Below, one piece after another: positions 1 to 9,818 of a DNA stretch of 64,000 nt. The first letter of the stretch is position 1. Each line of letters opens with the position of its first letter. The DNA lies in IMG/VR virus record IMGVR_UViG_3300027896_000014, positions 81,244-145,243 of that record; one strand, written 5' to 3'. A program made the position numbers and the translations under genes. Below the pieces are notes generated by a model that saw only the letters and a list, made by a program, of their open reading frames with translations, was not told the origin of the DNA and did not search any database. The DNA is from a virus.

Positions 1-628
1 CTTTCAATTTCTCTGGATCAGTTGTTGTTCCAGGAGGGAAAAAGTCTCCCTTCAATTCTTTTCGGCCTTCCTCACCTATATATTTTCCGAACGGAAGCTG
101 AGATTCTACCATTTCCAATGCGGTAGCTGGAATAGCAGCCAGATAGGGATGACGAGCAGCAAATGGAGAAGTGACAACTTTGGGTTCAACAACGGGAGGC
201 ACCTTGAGAGTCGGCCTTACTGGCTCATGAGAAGGGATGGGTTCCTCTTTCGGAAACCCCGACAAATCAACTCCTGGTTGTGCAGGTGTTTCACGTGCCA
301 CTTCAGCTGGCACTGGAGAAGGCTTCGGTCTCTCCATCGGTCTCATGAGATTCGGGTTAATCAGACCGGGAGGGGTGATGGGTGACACTGTTCGTTCCGG
401 GACAAGAGGGGTAGGGGACTTCTCAACAATCGGTTTAGGCAAGGCTTCCTGTACGGTAGGCTTTGCTTCGACACTCTTTTGAGGAGCGAGGTAGTTAATG
501 ATATCCTTGTGTGAGAATCCTGCTTTTATATGTTTTTGGAGGTCAAAATTTCTCGTCGAAGCAAGGTATTCTGCTATCTGCTCATCGGTTGCACCTTTAT
601 CTCGTGCCCACTGTATATCGTATGGCAT
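1..628 (-). CDS. Internal virion protein, 3' end outside window
   Basis: Reads leftwards from ATG at 628 and is open to the window edge (209 residues visible). Residues 1-50 hold two copies of a short motif (DKGATDEQIAEYLA, then KAGFSHKDIINYLA), followed by a proline-rich low-complexity stretch to about residue 150. The start overlaps the stop of the upstream gene by one base (TAATG), so the two are probably translationally coupled. The same short N-terminal motif occurs in the next gene and in the protein at 28-29.5 kb. Its place at the end of the virion module suggests an internal or ejected protein; that is inference. Confidence 0.7.
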   Translation of the reverse strand, partial: MPYDIQWARDKGATDEQIAEYLASTRNFDLQKHIKAGFSHKDIINYLAPQKSVEAKPTVQEALPKPIVEKSPTPLVPERTVSPITPPGLINPNLMRPMERPKPSPVPAEVARETPAQPGVDLSGFPKEEPIPSHEPVRPTLKVPPVVEPKVVTSPFAARHPYLAAIPATALEMVESQLPFGKYIGEEGRKELKGDFFPPGTTTDPEKLK

Positions 629-2715
629 TACCGTTCTCCACCAGAAAGATCGAGCGAAGACCGTTCCCGCTGTATTGCTCCAGGCATCGTGGGTTCAGTC
701 GTTCCTAACCCAAGACCAGGAGGCAATATCTTTCTTGTTTCGGTTGGGACATTGCCTTTCCTATTTAGTAAATCTACATTTGCATGTGTTCCCGCTATAG
801 CGGCAGATTTTATGGCATTGGTAAGAATATCCTTAATCAGAGGAGATTTTTGAATTCCCGTTGTCATATATCTGAATCCAGAAGGAGAAGTCATAAATTT
901 AGCAACGGCATAAGGACCTCCAAACAAAAAAACAACCCCCATTGCCGTAGAAGCAGGACGGTTCTTCCATGCTCCATAACTGACCAGCCCTCCTCCGGTA
1001 ATTATTTGGATCGTATGAAGTGTTTGAGCTGTGCCGGATGGATTCCCTGCTATCTTCTCAGCCATTCCAATATGTCGAGATAACTTTCTAAAGTCATCAA
1101 TCATTTTAAATTCTTTTTCATTAAATAAAGTTTTTAGGTATTTATCCCCAAATTTGTCTAACTCTATTCCCGTGGATGGGGCATCAAGAATTTTTACGAT
1201 ACCCGCCGGTGTTGTTAAATTTCTTTGGTGGCGGCTAAATAAATCAGTCAACCAAGCCTGCTTAACGCTCTGGAGTGTCGATTCCGGCAATACCTTTTTG
1301 ATGTCTTGTAATTCCGTAAGATTGCCCTTTGATATGATGTTTAAAAAATCCTCATTTTGAACCGTTGAAATTCTGCTACCTATGGAAGGTTTGCCTAAAG
1401 GTGTTTTCCCTTTAAATACCCCGAATATCTCTTCCCTCTGCCATTTCCGTGCATCATCAAGTGCAGATTTGGCAAGTGTTCCCGCTTGAGTGGCCGCTAA
1501 GTCCATATCTTTATCTATTGCTTTAAGCACTTGAGCAGCAATCCTATTCCCTACATCCCCAGATATTTCTTTATGGAAAGATAATTTAGATATAGCCCTT
1601 CTGATAGACTCAAGCTCAGAGAAATCCATTGTTTTTGCTATGCCCTGGCCTTGTAATTTGGCCAGAACATCTATGGGCATTCCTCCATATCTCGTGCCTG
1701 CCGTAACATTTGGAATCGGGCTAATATCTGAGAAAATCTTTTTCAGGACTGACTTTATTGGGGCTGGCAAATATTGAAAGTCTTTAGAATTTCTAATTTC
1801 ATTTACCAACTTGCTGGTGCTGGTTACCGTTGTCGGAGTCCCCGTCGCTTCCTTAGCGGCAATGTCATAGAGGTTATTTCCAAACTTTTCTATTGGGTCA
1901 AATTTTACTGCCATTCCTTCTCTCGCCACCTCACCCATAACGGTCTTGTCAAATGGACCTCCAAGACCAGCCAAAACTCTTTCACTATAAGCATTCATGT
2001 CTTGAATAGTTTTTGCTGCGGCTTTTTGGGTCACTCCTGCCCCCCCTATTGCCTTATCAGCCGCATTAAAAAGTAGAGCCTGTGTCTTATTCCCCGTGAT
2101 ATCTGGAGCAAGAACCGATACGTTCTCTCTCTTCGCCAAATCAATGATTCCTTGCATCTCCTTGGTCGTAGCTTTTGCGGTTCCAGGCAAAAGCTTATTA
2201 ATAAAACTTTGTCCAGCCTCTATTGCCATAGGAGCTGCTTTTTCTACAGGGATAGTTTTTTCTAAGGTCTTGGCTCCAAAACCAGGAATTATATTTGAAA
2301 CGCCCTTGTAAACACTTTTGGCAAGAGTAGGGACATTATAAGTTGCCCAATCCAATGCTTCTTTCCCTACGGCGGGTGTCAATTTACCTCCCGTTTTCAA
2401 TAATCCAAGAGTTCCCCCGGTCAAAACATTTTGTGCTGTTTCTACTGGATTAAATAAATATCCTTGAGGAAACCCTGGAGGTTCAAGACCAGGTTCCTTC
2501 TTTGGCCCCTCTACCGGAGGAGGAGTGATATATTGTTTCTCTTTGACTCCTAATTTTCCAAGGAGACCGAAAATACCACCAGCGGGTTCCTCTCCAACCT
2601 GAATAGGTGCTTCGGTGGCGGATGTTTTCTTCTCCTCTATCGCTCCACCGGATTTAATATGCTGAGATATCTCGTCCTCAGAAAATCCCGCTTGTCTTAG
2701 CTGTTCAGCATTCAT
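628..2715 (-). CDS. Large internal virion protein (695 aa)
   Basis: Starts at ATG 2715 behind GGAGGGTAAAAA. Residues 1-25 carry the motif QAGFSEDEISQHI shared with its neighbours, then a linker, then a long alanine- and lysine-rich, mainly helical region. Near residues 565-610 there are hydrophobic glycine-rich stretches that could insert in membranes. I recognise no enzymatic motif. Size, helical content, hydrophobic patches and position beside other giant structural genes fit the ejected internal proteins of short-tailed phages, but this rests on context. Confidence 0.6.
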   Translation of the reverse strand: MNAEQLRQAGFSEDEISQHIKSGGAIEEKKTSATEAPIQVGEEPAGGIFGLLGKLGVKEKQYITPPPVEGPKKEPGLEPPGFPQGYLFNPVETAQNVLTGGTLGLLKTGGKLTPAVGKEALDWATYNVPTLAKSVYKGVSNIIPGFGAKTLEKTIPVEKAAPMAIEAGQSFINKLLPGTAKATTKEMQGIIDLAKRENVSVLAPDITGNKTQALLFNAADKAIGGAGVTQKAAAKTIQDMNAYSERVLAGLGGPFDKTVMGEVAREGMAVKFDPIEKFGNNLYDIAAKEATGTPTTVTSTSKLVNEIRNSKDFQYLPAPIKSVLKKIFSDISPIPNVTAGTRYGGMPIDVLAKLQGQGIAKTMDFSELESIRRAISKLSFHKEISGDVGNRIAAQVLKAIDKDMDLAATQAGTLAKSALDDARKWQREEIFGVFKGKTPLGKPSIGSRISTVQNEDFLNIISKGNLTELQDIKKVLPESTLQSVKQAWLTDLFSRHQRNLTTPAGIVKILDAPSTGIELDKFGDKYLKTLFNEKEFKMIDDFRKLSRHIGMAEKIAGNPSGTAQTLHTIQIITGGGLVSYGAWKNRPASTAMGVVFLFGGPYAVAKFMTSPSGFRYMTTGIQKSPLIKDILTNAIKSAAIAGTHANVDLLNRKGNVPTETRKILPPGLGLGTTEPTMPGAIQRERSSLDLSGGER

Positions 2716-2718
2716 TTT

Positions 2719-5589
2719 TTACCCTCCAGTCCTTTTCAGATACTGCTGGATGGTTTCTCCGGGTAAACGTGACGCAACTTCTCCCGCCTGCCCTTGCTCT
2801 CCCACTGGATCAATTTTGTTCGCATCAATTCCAATGCCTTTGAGAATTTCACGGGATTTTTGGGATAAAAGTCTAAAATCTTTTGGCTTTCCCATTCCTG
2901 TCTCATATTGTGACTGTAAGGCTCCCAATCTTGATCCCATAAGTTCAATCGAACCGTCAATAAAAGCCTTCCACATTGTAGGAGTTGCAGTCGAGGGGTC
3001 GGTAATGGTATCGGCCCACGCCTTTATTGCCGGATCTGTAGCTCCACTTCTTTTGAATATACCTGCCATTTCATCCTTAACTGCATTAAACTTTGTCTTC
3101 ACACCCGCCACTGTTCCTTGTCTTGCAACCAATCCAGGGGTTACAGGAAAATATTTAGCCAATAAATTTACTGCAGCATTGCCTGTTACCCAATTACTAT
3201 TGGCAAGATCTTTCTGGGCATTAACTAAAGAATTAATATGTCCAACCGCAGTATTTAGGCCCAATATATTTTTTGCAGCAGTCCCAGAAGTAAAATCAAT
3301 CCTCAATCTCTGACGGACCGGATATTGAGTAGAATCGAAACTTGGATCATACAAGGCCGCCCTTGCAATAATATTTTTCCATTGTGGCGACCGTAAGGCG
3401 AACGAACTTGGATATGGGATTTTATAATCCACTAAATTTTTAATCACTGCTGCATCACTGGAGCTAAGCCCTTCCAATGCTGCTTCATTCCTTTGTCCGG
3501 GAAGACCAGGCGGAATTTCTCCAATTTCTGGTACTGCTACTCCTCCGCTTTGAATATCTATCTTCCTTTTTTTCTCGGCATCCAGTGTTCTCTGCGCCAC
3601 AATGGCCTCCGCAGTTGGTTTTCCATCCGGCCCCTTCTCTCCAGCTTTTGCAATAAGACCTAATTCGGTAGGAGATGGAACTGGCCTTTCTGCTCTCTTT
3701 ATTTCTGCTTGTTTGTCTAAAATTTCCTGATAGGTAGGTCTTCTATCAATCCCCTGCCTTTTAAGATCTTCCACGACTGCTCCTTTTGCTAATTCAAATT
3801 CGGTTGGAGATACCGCTCTTCCTTGACCTCTAGCCTCAACCGCAGCAACTCTCTCTTCTGATCCAAAGATTTTTTCTGGTATTCCCGCACTAATCCCGGT
3901 TAGGCGTGCTAACTGTTCCGTGAGCATTGGAATGTTTTTTAATGCCTCATCTCGCTGTATCCTTGCTGTCTTGGGGTTCTGAGACAACCCAAACCCCTGG
4001 GCTATATTTTTGTATTGGTCAAGCGATTTCTGGATTGCATCTATCGAAGGTTTAGTCTCTTCTCTGGCAACATCCATGATGCGCTCTTCAGGATGGACAT
4101 CGTAGTAGGTTGGTTTTGGACCCAATGAAGCCAGAGCTTGCTCTCGTCTGGTTTTTGCCCCCCCCTCTAACGTTGGCCTTAATGTCTCCAATGCCTCTTC
4201 CTGGGTAGGACGAACCCATCCTTTAGGAGTTGTAATTCCACCTTGACCTTCTGCACCGCGTATGGAATAACGGGTTTCTCCAGAGGGAAGAACTTCTTTA
4301 TTAATATCAGAAAGATTTCCCGATATACCGCCCTCTACCGGTTTGGTGGGTTCAGTCCCTGCGATCGGTGTCTGTTCCACCTTTTGAGCCTTGGGAACAG
4401 TCACAGTTGGCACACGAGAAGAAGCAAGAGATTCTATCGGAAACGCTGTTTTTAGCAGTTCCGCACGTCTTTTGCGCTCCTCTTCCGAAAGACCTTCAAG
4501 AGGATCAGGAGAAACTGCTCCTCCCTCTTGCCTTGACAATAGTGGTGTCATGCCAGGAGCCCCCGATGCCGCTTTTAAACGCTCGTATAAATCTGGCTCC
4601 TGAGCAATTCCATACTTCTTATTGTAAGCAGCCAACTGATCGGAACGAAACACGGGGGATCTCGTATTCTCCCTAAATGGAGGAGGATTTAATCCCTCCG
4701 TAACAGCAGGGGGTGGCGGAGGTGGTGGCGTTGCCGTATCGGTATCCGCCTGATCCGCATTACGCTGAGGAGCGTATGAGGCTAAAGAAAGTGTGGATGT
4801 CAGTGGTAGAGGCTTCGGTTCTAACGACTCCAAATTAGAAACCCATGGCGAGACATGGATAGGAGTAGACTTTAATAATGATGTGTTACGTCCCGCTTCA
4901 ATTCCTTGTTGGGTGGAAGCTCCCAAATTTTCATAAGAGGTCTCTTTAAAAAGGCTTGGATTAACTTCTCCACCCTCTTGCTTCGGGACAAGTGGAATTG
5001 TTGATCCAGCTTCCGTAGGGGTTGTCGTTAATGTTTGCTTCCCTTCCGGGGCAAAAGAACTCAACCCTCCCTCCGATGGGATATATTTACCCCCCTCCCA
5101 CCTACCAGCTTTCATTCCGGGTCTATAGTATATTGATTGATCGCTGAAAGACGGGTGCCCTGGTAACTTATAGGTATCTGGTAAATGTTCCGTTATACTC
5201 CTATGCCCTTTTAGCCAAGCTCCTCGGGTGTCATAAAAGTGTCTCGGATCATCTGGGTTTGGATTAAGTCCCATATTCTTTGCACGCTCTGCATACCATC
5301 CCTGGAAATTCTGCTCCATTTCAGGTGTAAACAAAGATTTCCAGTCCGGGGGTTGCCCTCCAGGGCTTACTTCTCCCCCGTCTTGTCTTGATTCCAACGG
5401 TATGACATTACCTTTTTTTGCAGGGAAGTATACTCCAGGGGCCGTCACTACTTCCGGCGCCCTCTCGGCTATCGTATAACCATGTGTCGGCTTCTGCACT
5501 TTCGGAGATCTTGGCTCCTTCAGGATATCCGAGAGGATATCAACCAGCCTCACATTCGTCCGTTTGTGCCAATCCTGTGATAGTTCCAT
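2719..5589 (-). CDS. Giant virion-associated protein with QEGGxV repeats (956 aa)
   Basis: Starts at ATG 5589 after GGAGAAAATC. The N-terminal two thirds are proline-, serine- and glutamate-rich and apparently disordered. The short phrase Q-[DE]-G-G-[EA]-V-[SN]-P recurs at least three times (SRQDGGEVSP, PKQEGGEVNP, SRQEGGAVSP). The C-terminal 280 residues look folded and helical. No catalytic residues are evident. It lies four bases upstream of the 628..2715 gene and is probably co-expressed. Likely an internal or ejection protein. Confidence 0.6.
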   Translation of the reverse strand: MELSQDWHKRTNVRLVDILSDILKEPRSPKVQKPTHGYTIAERAPEVVTAPGVYFPAKKGNVIPLESRQDGGEVSPGGQPPDWKSLFTPEMEQNFQGWYAERAKNMGLNPNPDDPRHFYDTRGAWLKGHRSITEHLPDTYKLPGHPSFSDQSIYYRPGMKAGRWEGGKYIPSEGGLSSFAPEGKQTLTTTPTEAGSTIPLVPKQEGGEVNPSLFKETSYENLGASTQQGIEAGRNTSLLKSTPIHVSPWVSNLESLEPKPLPLTSTLSLASYAPQRNADQADTDTATPPPPPPPAVTEGLNPPPFRENTRSPVFRSDQLAAYNKKYGIAQEPDLYERLKAASGAPGMTPLLSRQEGGAVSPDPLEGLSEEERKRRAELLKTAFPIESLASSRVPTVTVPKAQKVEQTPIAGTEPTKPVEGGISGNLSDINKEVLPSGETRYSIRGAEGQGGITTPKGWVRPTQEEALETLRPTLEGGAKTRREQALASLGPKPTYYDVHPEERIMDVAREETKPSIDAIQKSLDQYKNIAQGFGLSQNPKTARIQRDEALKNIPMLTEQLARLTGISAGIPEKIFGSEERVAAVEARGQGRAVSPTEFELAKGAVVEDLKRQGIDRRPTYQEILDKQAEIKRAERPVPSPTELGLIAKAGEKGPDGKPTAEAIVAQRTLDAEKKRKIDIQSGGVAVPEIGEIPPGLPGQRNEAALEGLSSSDAAVIKNLVDYKIPYPSSFALRSPQWKNIIARAALYDPSFDSTQYPVRQRLRIDFTSGTAAKNILGLNTAVGHINSLVNAQKDLANSNWVTGNAAVNLLAKYFPVTPGLVARQGTVAGVKTKFNAVKDEMAGIFKRSGATDPAIKAWADTITDPSTATPTMWKAFIDGSIELMGSRLGALQSQYETGMGKPKDFRLLSQKSREILKGIGIDANKIDPVGEQGQAGEVASRLPGETIQQYLKRTGG

Positions 5590-5606
5590 GATTTTCTCCT
5601 TTAACC

Positions 5607-7328
5607 CTATGTGCTGGATATGGTCTCAGTCGCACTCGCACTGTCGCTACGGCTCATTGATGCAGCCGCATGGATACTCGACAATGCACCGGCCACTTCT
5701 TGGGCAACGATGGCTCCCATAGCCTTGACAACCTCAATCCTTAATCCGGTGAGAGCTTCGTACTCGTTGATCTGGATTTCAGCATTTTTTTGATAGAGCC
5801 CTGCCCTCGAAATGGCAAGATTCGTTTGCGTCTTCAAGATCTCAATCGCAACGCTACTTAATGCCTGATATGCCTGAATATTAGCCCTGTATGCATCAAC
5901 TTCCGCATTAAAGGTCTTAACCAAGGCATCAATTCTGGCCGATTCTGCCTCAACCCCTACTCTAAACGCCGTTACTTCAGCCACATATGAATCCACAAGG
6001 GTTCTGGCTTCAGCTATCTTTACGTTTGAAACGGCTTGATACACTTTTATGGGAGCGTCTACCCTCGCTATCTCTGCATCGACCCCTACTCTGTACGCTC
6101 CCACCTCAGCTACGTATGTATCCACAAGGGTTCTGGCTTCAGCTATCTTTACGTTTGAAACGGCTTGATACACTTTTATGGGAGCGTCTACCCTCGCTAT
6201 CTCTGCATCGACCCCTACTCTGTACGCTCCCACCTCAGCTGTATAAATATCGACAGAATTCTTTGCTTCAGCTATCTTCACGTTTGAAACCACTTGATAA
6301 ATATCGGTCATAATTCGATATTTTCCGATTTCAATATTATAAACTTGAATTTTGGCCTCAACGGTCGCTCTCGAGGCCTCAAAAAGTCTCTGCTGAGTCG
6401 TTTGAAGGAAGTTCATCAAAATGCTTTCGAGTTGGGTAGCCTGAGCGATTGCTGACTGCCGAACCTGGATGGCAAGGTTTGACTCTTCAATTGCAATTTG
6501 GCCGCTTCTGTCATCATACGCATTTGCATATCTGATGTCCTCAGATTCAACTGCTGCCGATAAAGCTCCATCCGGCAAAGGTAAACCGCTCTTGGACCAC
6601 TCGGCACGTTTCTGGGCCAACATATCCTGATGGAGCAGTAAATCCCTTGCTCTCGCCCTATTCCACTTTGCGGTTTCGACAGATGGTCTATCTATGTCCG
6701 TCTGGACATCAGCTAATAAACGTGCCTTGAGAGCTGTCAGCAATGGTGATTCATACGTTACCGCAGCAGGATTGATGGGATCGGTTTGAACAACAAGGCC
6801 ACTGATGTCTGGAATGGCTAAGCCGCTGAGATCAATGGTTTTAAGATTACCTTTATCCGGGGGCAATCCAATGTTAAAAGTTATATCAGGAGCAGGCAGA
6901 TCAAGACTAAAAGTTTGTCTGACCGGAGGCGATCCAAAATTCATCGTGCTGTCAGGAACAGACAGATCAAGACTAATGGCTTGTCTGACCGGAGGCGATC
7001 CAATGTTCATCGCGCTATCAGGAACAGGCAGATCAAGACTAAAGGTTTGTATGACCGGAGGCGATCCAATGTTCATTGAGGTATCAGGTTTTGTAGGTGT
7101 CGTCTCGGTGAATGGAGTAATGGAATAATCGGCACCCTCAAGCGCGACGTTTGTATCAATTTGCTTGATTTGACCGGAGATGGTCGCAAGATTATTCAAG
7201 AGTCCTTCAGCCAAATTTCTTGCCTGCGTCACATAGTCTCGGGCCAGATCGAATTGTTTTTCAACCTCGACCATCGCCACTTCATAAATAGGGACACCGC
7301 CAACGGTGCCAGGGGTGCCATTAGACAT
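5607..7328 (-). CDS. Repeat-rich alpha-helical virion protein (573 aa)
   Basis: ATG at 7328 follows AAGGAGGCTACA. Residues 80-170 hold three or four copies of a short unit (NIGSPPVxQxxSLDLPxPD). Residues 330-480 are built of about 43-residue helical repeats (VKIAEARTLVDxYVAEVGAYRVGVDAE). Two of these are exact at DNA level with a period of 129 bp (5991-6240), so duplication is recent. The rest is helical, with many alanines and few cysteines. The profile suits an elongated structural protein; the function is not recognised. Confidence 0.6.
   Translation of the reverse strand: MSNGTPGTVGGVPIYEVAMVEVEKQFDLARDYVTQARNLAEGLLNNLATISGQIKQIDTNVALEGADYSITPFTETTPTKPDTSMNIGSPPVIQTFSLDLPVPDSAMNIGSPPVRQAISLDLSVPDSTMNFGSPPVRQTFSLDLPAPDITFNIGLPPDKGNLKTIDLSGLAIPDISGLVVQTDPINPAAVTYESPLLTALKARLLADVQTDIDRPSVETAKWNRARARDLLLHQDMLAQKRAEWSKSGLPLPDGALSAAVESEDIRYANAYDDRSGQIAIEESNLAIQVRQSAIAQATQLESILMNFLQTTQQRLFEASRATVEAKIQVYNIEIGKYRIMTDIYQVVSNVKIAEAKNSVDIYTAEVGAYRVGVDAEIARVDAPIKVYQAVSNVKIAEARTLVDTYVAEVGAYRVGVDAEIARVDAPIKVYQAVSNVKIAEARTLVDSYVAEVTAFRVGVEAESARIDALVKTFNAEVDAYRANIQAYQALSSVAIEILKTQTNLAISRAGLYQKNAEIQINEYEALTGLRIEVVKAMGAIVAQEVAGALSSIHAAASMSRSDSASATETISST
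5991..6240. repeat. Tandem 129-bp duplication inside a virion gene
   Basis: Bases 5991-6111 and 6120-6240 are identical over 121 bp with an offset of 129 bp, that is 43 codons in frame. A third, diverged copy lies on either side. The exact copies indicate a recent in-frame expansion of the helical repeat. Confidence 0.9.
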
Positions 7329-7338
7329 TGTAGCCTCC

Positions 7339-7839
7339 TTATTTTAAACCCGTATCGGTTATTGTTTTTATTCCCATATCGGCCTTCATTCCACCTTGCC
7401 AATCTGGATTCGCTTCAGACATTCGCTGTACCATAAACATTTCTGATTTCTCCGTTTTAAACCCACATCCCATCGGTTTTCCTGTAAAAGGCCCAAATTC
7501 TTCGCATGAATACATCGTATGATACTTTCCTCCTTCTGAATCAGTACAAGATGGACATATAGATTTAAGTGATAATCCACCCTTACGTCCACATTGAGGA
7601 CAGTCCTTACGAGGGATAATAAATTCCCCAGTCTTTTCGTTCACCATTTCATGAGGTGCCGGCAATCTGGCCGTTTGCGCAGAATTTATCTGTTTTACGA
7701 AAACACCCAAAATCGGTGCGGTTTCATTAAAAAGAATCGTAATATTCTTTTCCTCTGGCAGTCCCTTAGCCTTTCGGATTTCTTTCGCCGCTTCAATCAC
7801 AATCTGTCTAATTTGATGATCACAAGCATCAAAAACCAT
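7339..7839 (-). CDS. Zinc-finger protein of unknown function (166 aa)
   Basis: ATG at 7839 after AAAGGAAGAAGAA. Residues 80-100 contain CPQCGRKG and about 15 residues later CPSC, a four-cysteine zinc ribbon; further cysteines (YSCEE, GCGF) may form a second site. The N-terminal 60 residues are helical. It sits between two virion genes on the same strand, so it may be a minor structural or assembly factor. I do not recognise the family. Confidence 0.6.
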   Translation of the reverse strand: MVFDACDHQIRQIVIEAAKEIRKAKGLPEEKNITILFNETAPILGVFVKQINSAQTARLPAPHEMVNEKTGEFIIPRKDCPQCGRKGGLSLKSICPSCTDSEGGKYHTMYSCEEFGPFTGKPMGCGFKTEKSEMFMVQRMSEANPDWQGGMKADMGIKTITDTGLK

Positions 7840-7850
7840 TTCTTCTTCCT

Positions 7851-9818
7851 TTAAGAATAGGGTAATCCAGTTAACGGATTAAGTGGACAGCACCCGTTTT
7901 GTTTCATAGCATCCGTCCGTGCATCAACTATTGAACCGCATGGAATTGCACAGTCTGAACCTGAATTACAACCCCCTCCCTCCGCCCTGCAACCAATCCA
8001 AGGGCTACTCCCAGTTCCAGGCTCATCACACAACTTGCACGGACATCCAGAATCACATCCCTGACCATCACCAGAATAGAAACAAGTCATCTGTTTTGTT
8101 CCACAATCTTGGTTAAAGCTGGAAAGAAGTGTTCCATCACAACTCCACTCTTTTCCGTTATATATTATTTTACAATAATTTGCATAACCACACTCAGGAA
8201 CCCATCCAGTGCTTACAGTACATGGTATACATAAGGTCCAATCACCCCACCCAAGAGCATATGCGGTTGAAGGAGGATAACAATTAATCGCCAAACTTAT
8301 TGAGGCGCTATTTCCGCAACAATCTGTAACCGTAATGGTCGGGTTATCTACACAATTTACATTTGTGGCTGGAGCCGTATATATTACCGGATTACCACGT
8401 GCGTTTTCTACCGTTAATGTACCTCCCCCACTGGTTATTGCCCATGTATAGGGACCACATCCTTGTTCCGCCATTAATTCCTGGCTTGTGCCACACCCCA
8501 TAAGAAGGGAGGTATATAGAATATACATTCCCGATACTATCCCGCAACATGGGGCAGCATGAACCGTAGCAACTGTCCCACACCGATCCGTAACGTCGAT
8601 AGTAATCTCACTGTGACAGTCCGCCTCCGCACAGTTATAATACCCAATTTCAGAAAAATTTCCCCCAGTTGTCCACCTTCCAGGACCAATTAGCTCCCAC
8701 TTATACGGAAGACAGCTTCCGTTAATTTGGGGAAGAACATAAAATCCAACTGGCTTCACTGGAGTACACGCCATTGTGAGCAAGTCGTCAAGTGATATTT
8801 CAGACGGAACCTCACACATCTTCATGGCTCCGTAATTCATAAAAGGCTGATTAAAACAATTTTGAGGAAAAGAACCTGATTCTGATTCCCACCACAATCC
8901 AGACATACCTGGTCTATCTGGTTGCTTTATACTTCTTCGACTTATATCCTTTTTACAGCAATCTACCTTTACAATAGATTCAAACTTACAAAGGTCTCTT
9001 CCTTGAAATTGAACGAATGCCTTTAAAAAAAGATATCCTAATCCAGTCCTTGAAAAGGTGATAGATGTAGGAGGATATACCCCCCACTCTGTATAGGCTT
9101 TCCATAGAAAATACGAACCTTGGGAATCTGAACCAAACCTTATAATCTCCGCCTGACCAGAATCATATAAACTATAGATAAGATGATTCTTGGGATCAGG
9201 GAGTACCGGAGGAACCTTTAATGGAAATCCCTGAAAATAGGGAACAGGCTCGCCCAGGTAAAGAAGTTTCGTAGCATCGTAGGTATACGGATGGCATATA
9301 GGTAAGGCTAATTCATCTGATTTACAAATTGAAAAATCAATAGGGGCACAATCATTGCAATCCCTTAAATTCAATCTATAATAAGTCTTGATATAGTCAA
9401 CACCCTCTACCTCAGGTTTCCCATCGGGTGCCGTTATTACCCATCCACCTCCAACTTTTGTAAACGTTTCTTTTCCGAGAGCGTACCATTTCATTGGTGG
9501 AATAGCATCAGGAAGATCAAGGATTGTAATCGAACAGGAAGGGAGTCCTGCCCTACCTGCATCAATTTCAATAAAGTCCTGACCAAATATTGAACTCACA
9601 ATGATAGTTGTTCCAGGTACGGGCGAACGTTTGTCTTGAAGCGATTTCAATTTTGGAACAGCTATGTTCATCCTGTTTTTCAACTGATAGAGCATATTCT
9701 TGGCTTCCCCAACAAACTGTTGGCAATAGGCCGGATCTCCGGTAAGGTTCCACGAGACTTCTGCGGAAGGGTATCTGTATCTCCAATCATCTAACTGCGT
9801 ATCGTCTTTCTTTGCCAT
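7851..9818 (-). CDS. Cysteine-rich tail or fibre-like protein (655 aa)
   Basis: ATG at 9818 behind GAGGAATCGTA. The protein holds 41 cysteines, strikingly many for a phage virion protein, most in the last 350 residues. The middle has Ig-like beta segments with a recurring edge (TITVTDCCGNSASI, EITIDVTDRCGTVATV). The last 100 residues carry close cysteine pairs (CDSGCPCKLC). Disulphides or metal sites would make it very stable outside the cell. Tail spike or fibre is the likeliest role from position and beta content. Confidence 0.55.
   Translation of the reverse strand: MAKKDDTQLDDWRYRYPSAEVSWNLTGDPAYCQQFVGEAKNMLYQLKNRMNIAVPKLKSLQDKRSPVPGTTIIVSSIFGQDFIEIDAGRAGLPSCSITILDLPDAIPPMKWYALGKETFTKVGGGWVITAPDGKPEVEGVDYIKTYYRLNLRDCNDCAPIDFSICKSDELALPICHPYTYDATKLLYLGEPVPYFQGFPLKVPPVLPDPKNHLIYSLYDSGQAEIIRFGSDSQGSYFLWKAYTEWGVYPPTSITFSRTGLGYLFLKAFVQFQGRDLCKFESIVKVDCCKKDISRRSIKQPDRPGMSGLWWESESGSFPQNCFNQPFMNYGAMKMCEVPSEISLDDLLTMACTPVKPVGFYVLPQINGSCLPYKWELIGPGRWTTGGNFSEIGYYNCAEADCHSEITIDVTDRCGTVATVHAAPCCGIVSGMYILYTSLLMGCGTSQELMAEQGCGPYTWAITSGGGTLTVENARGNPVIYTAPATNVNCVDNPTITVTDCCGNSASISLAINCYPPSTAYALGWGDWTLCIPCTVSTGWVPECGYANYCKIIYNGKEWSCDGTLLSSFNQDCGTKQMTCFYSGDGQGCDSGCPCKLCDEPGTGSSPWIGCRAEGGGCNSGSDCAIPCGSIVDARTDAMKQNGCCPLNPLTGLPYS

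Noticed and set aside
5987-6313. Plus-strand ORF with exact internal repeats
   Set aside because: It mirrors the repeated coding region of the real minus-strand gene and has no ribosome site.
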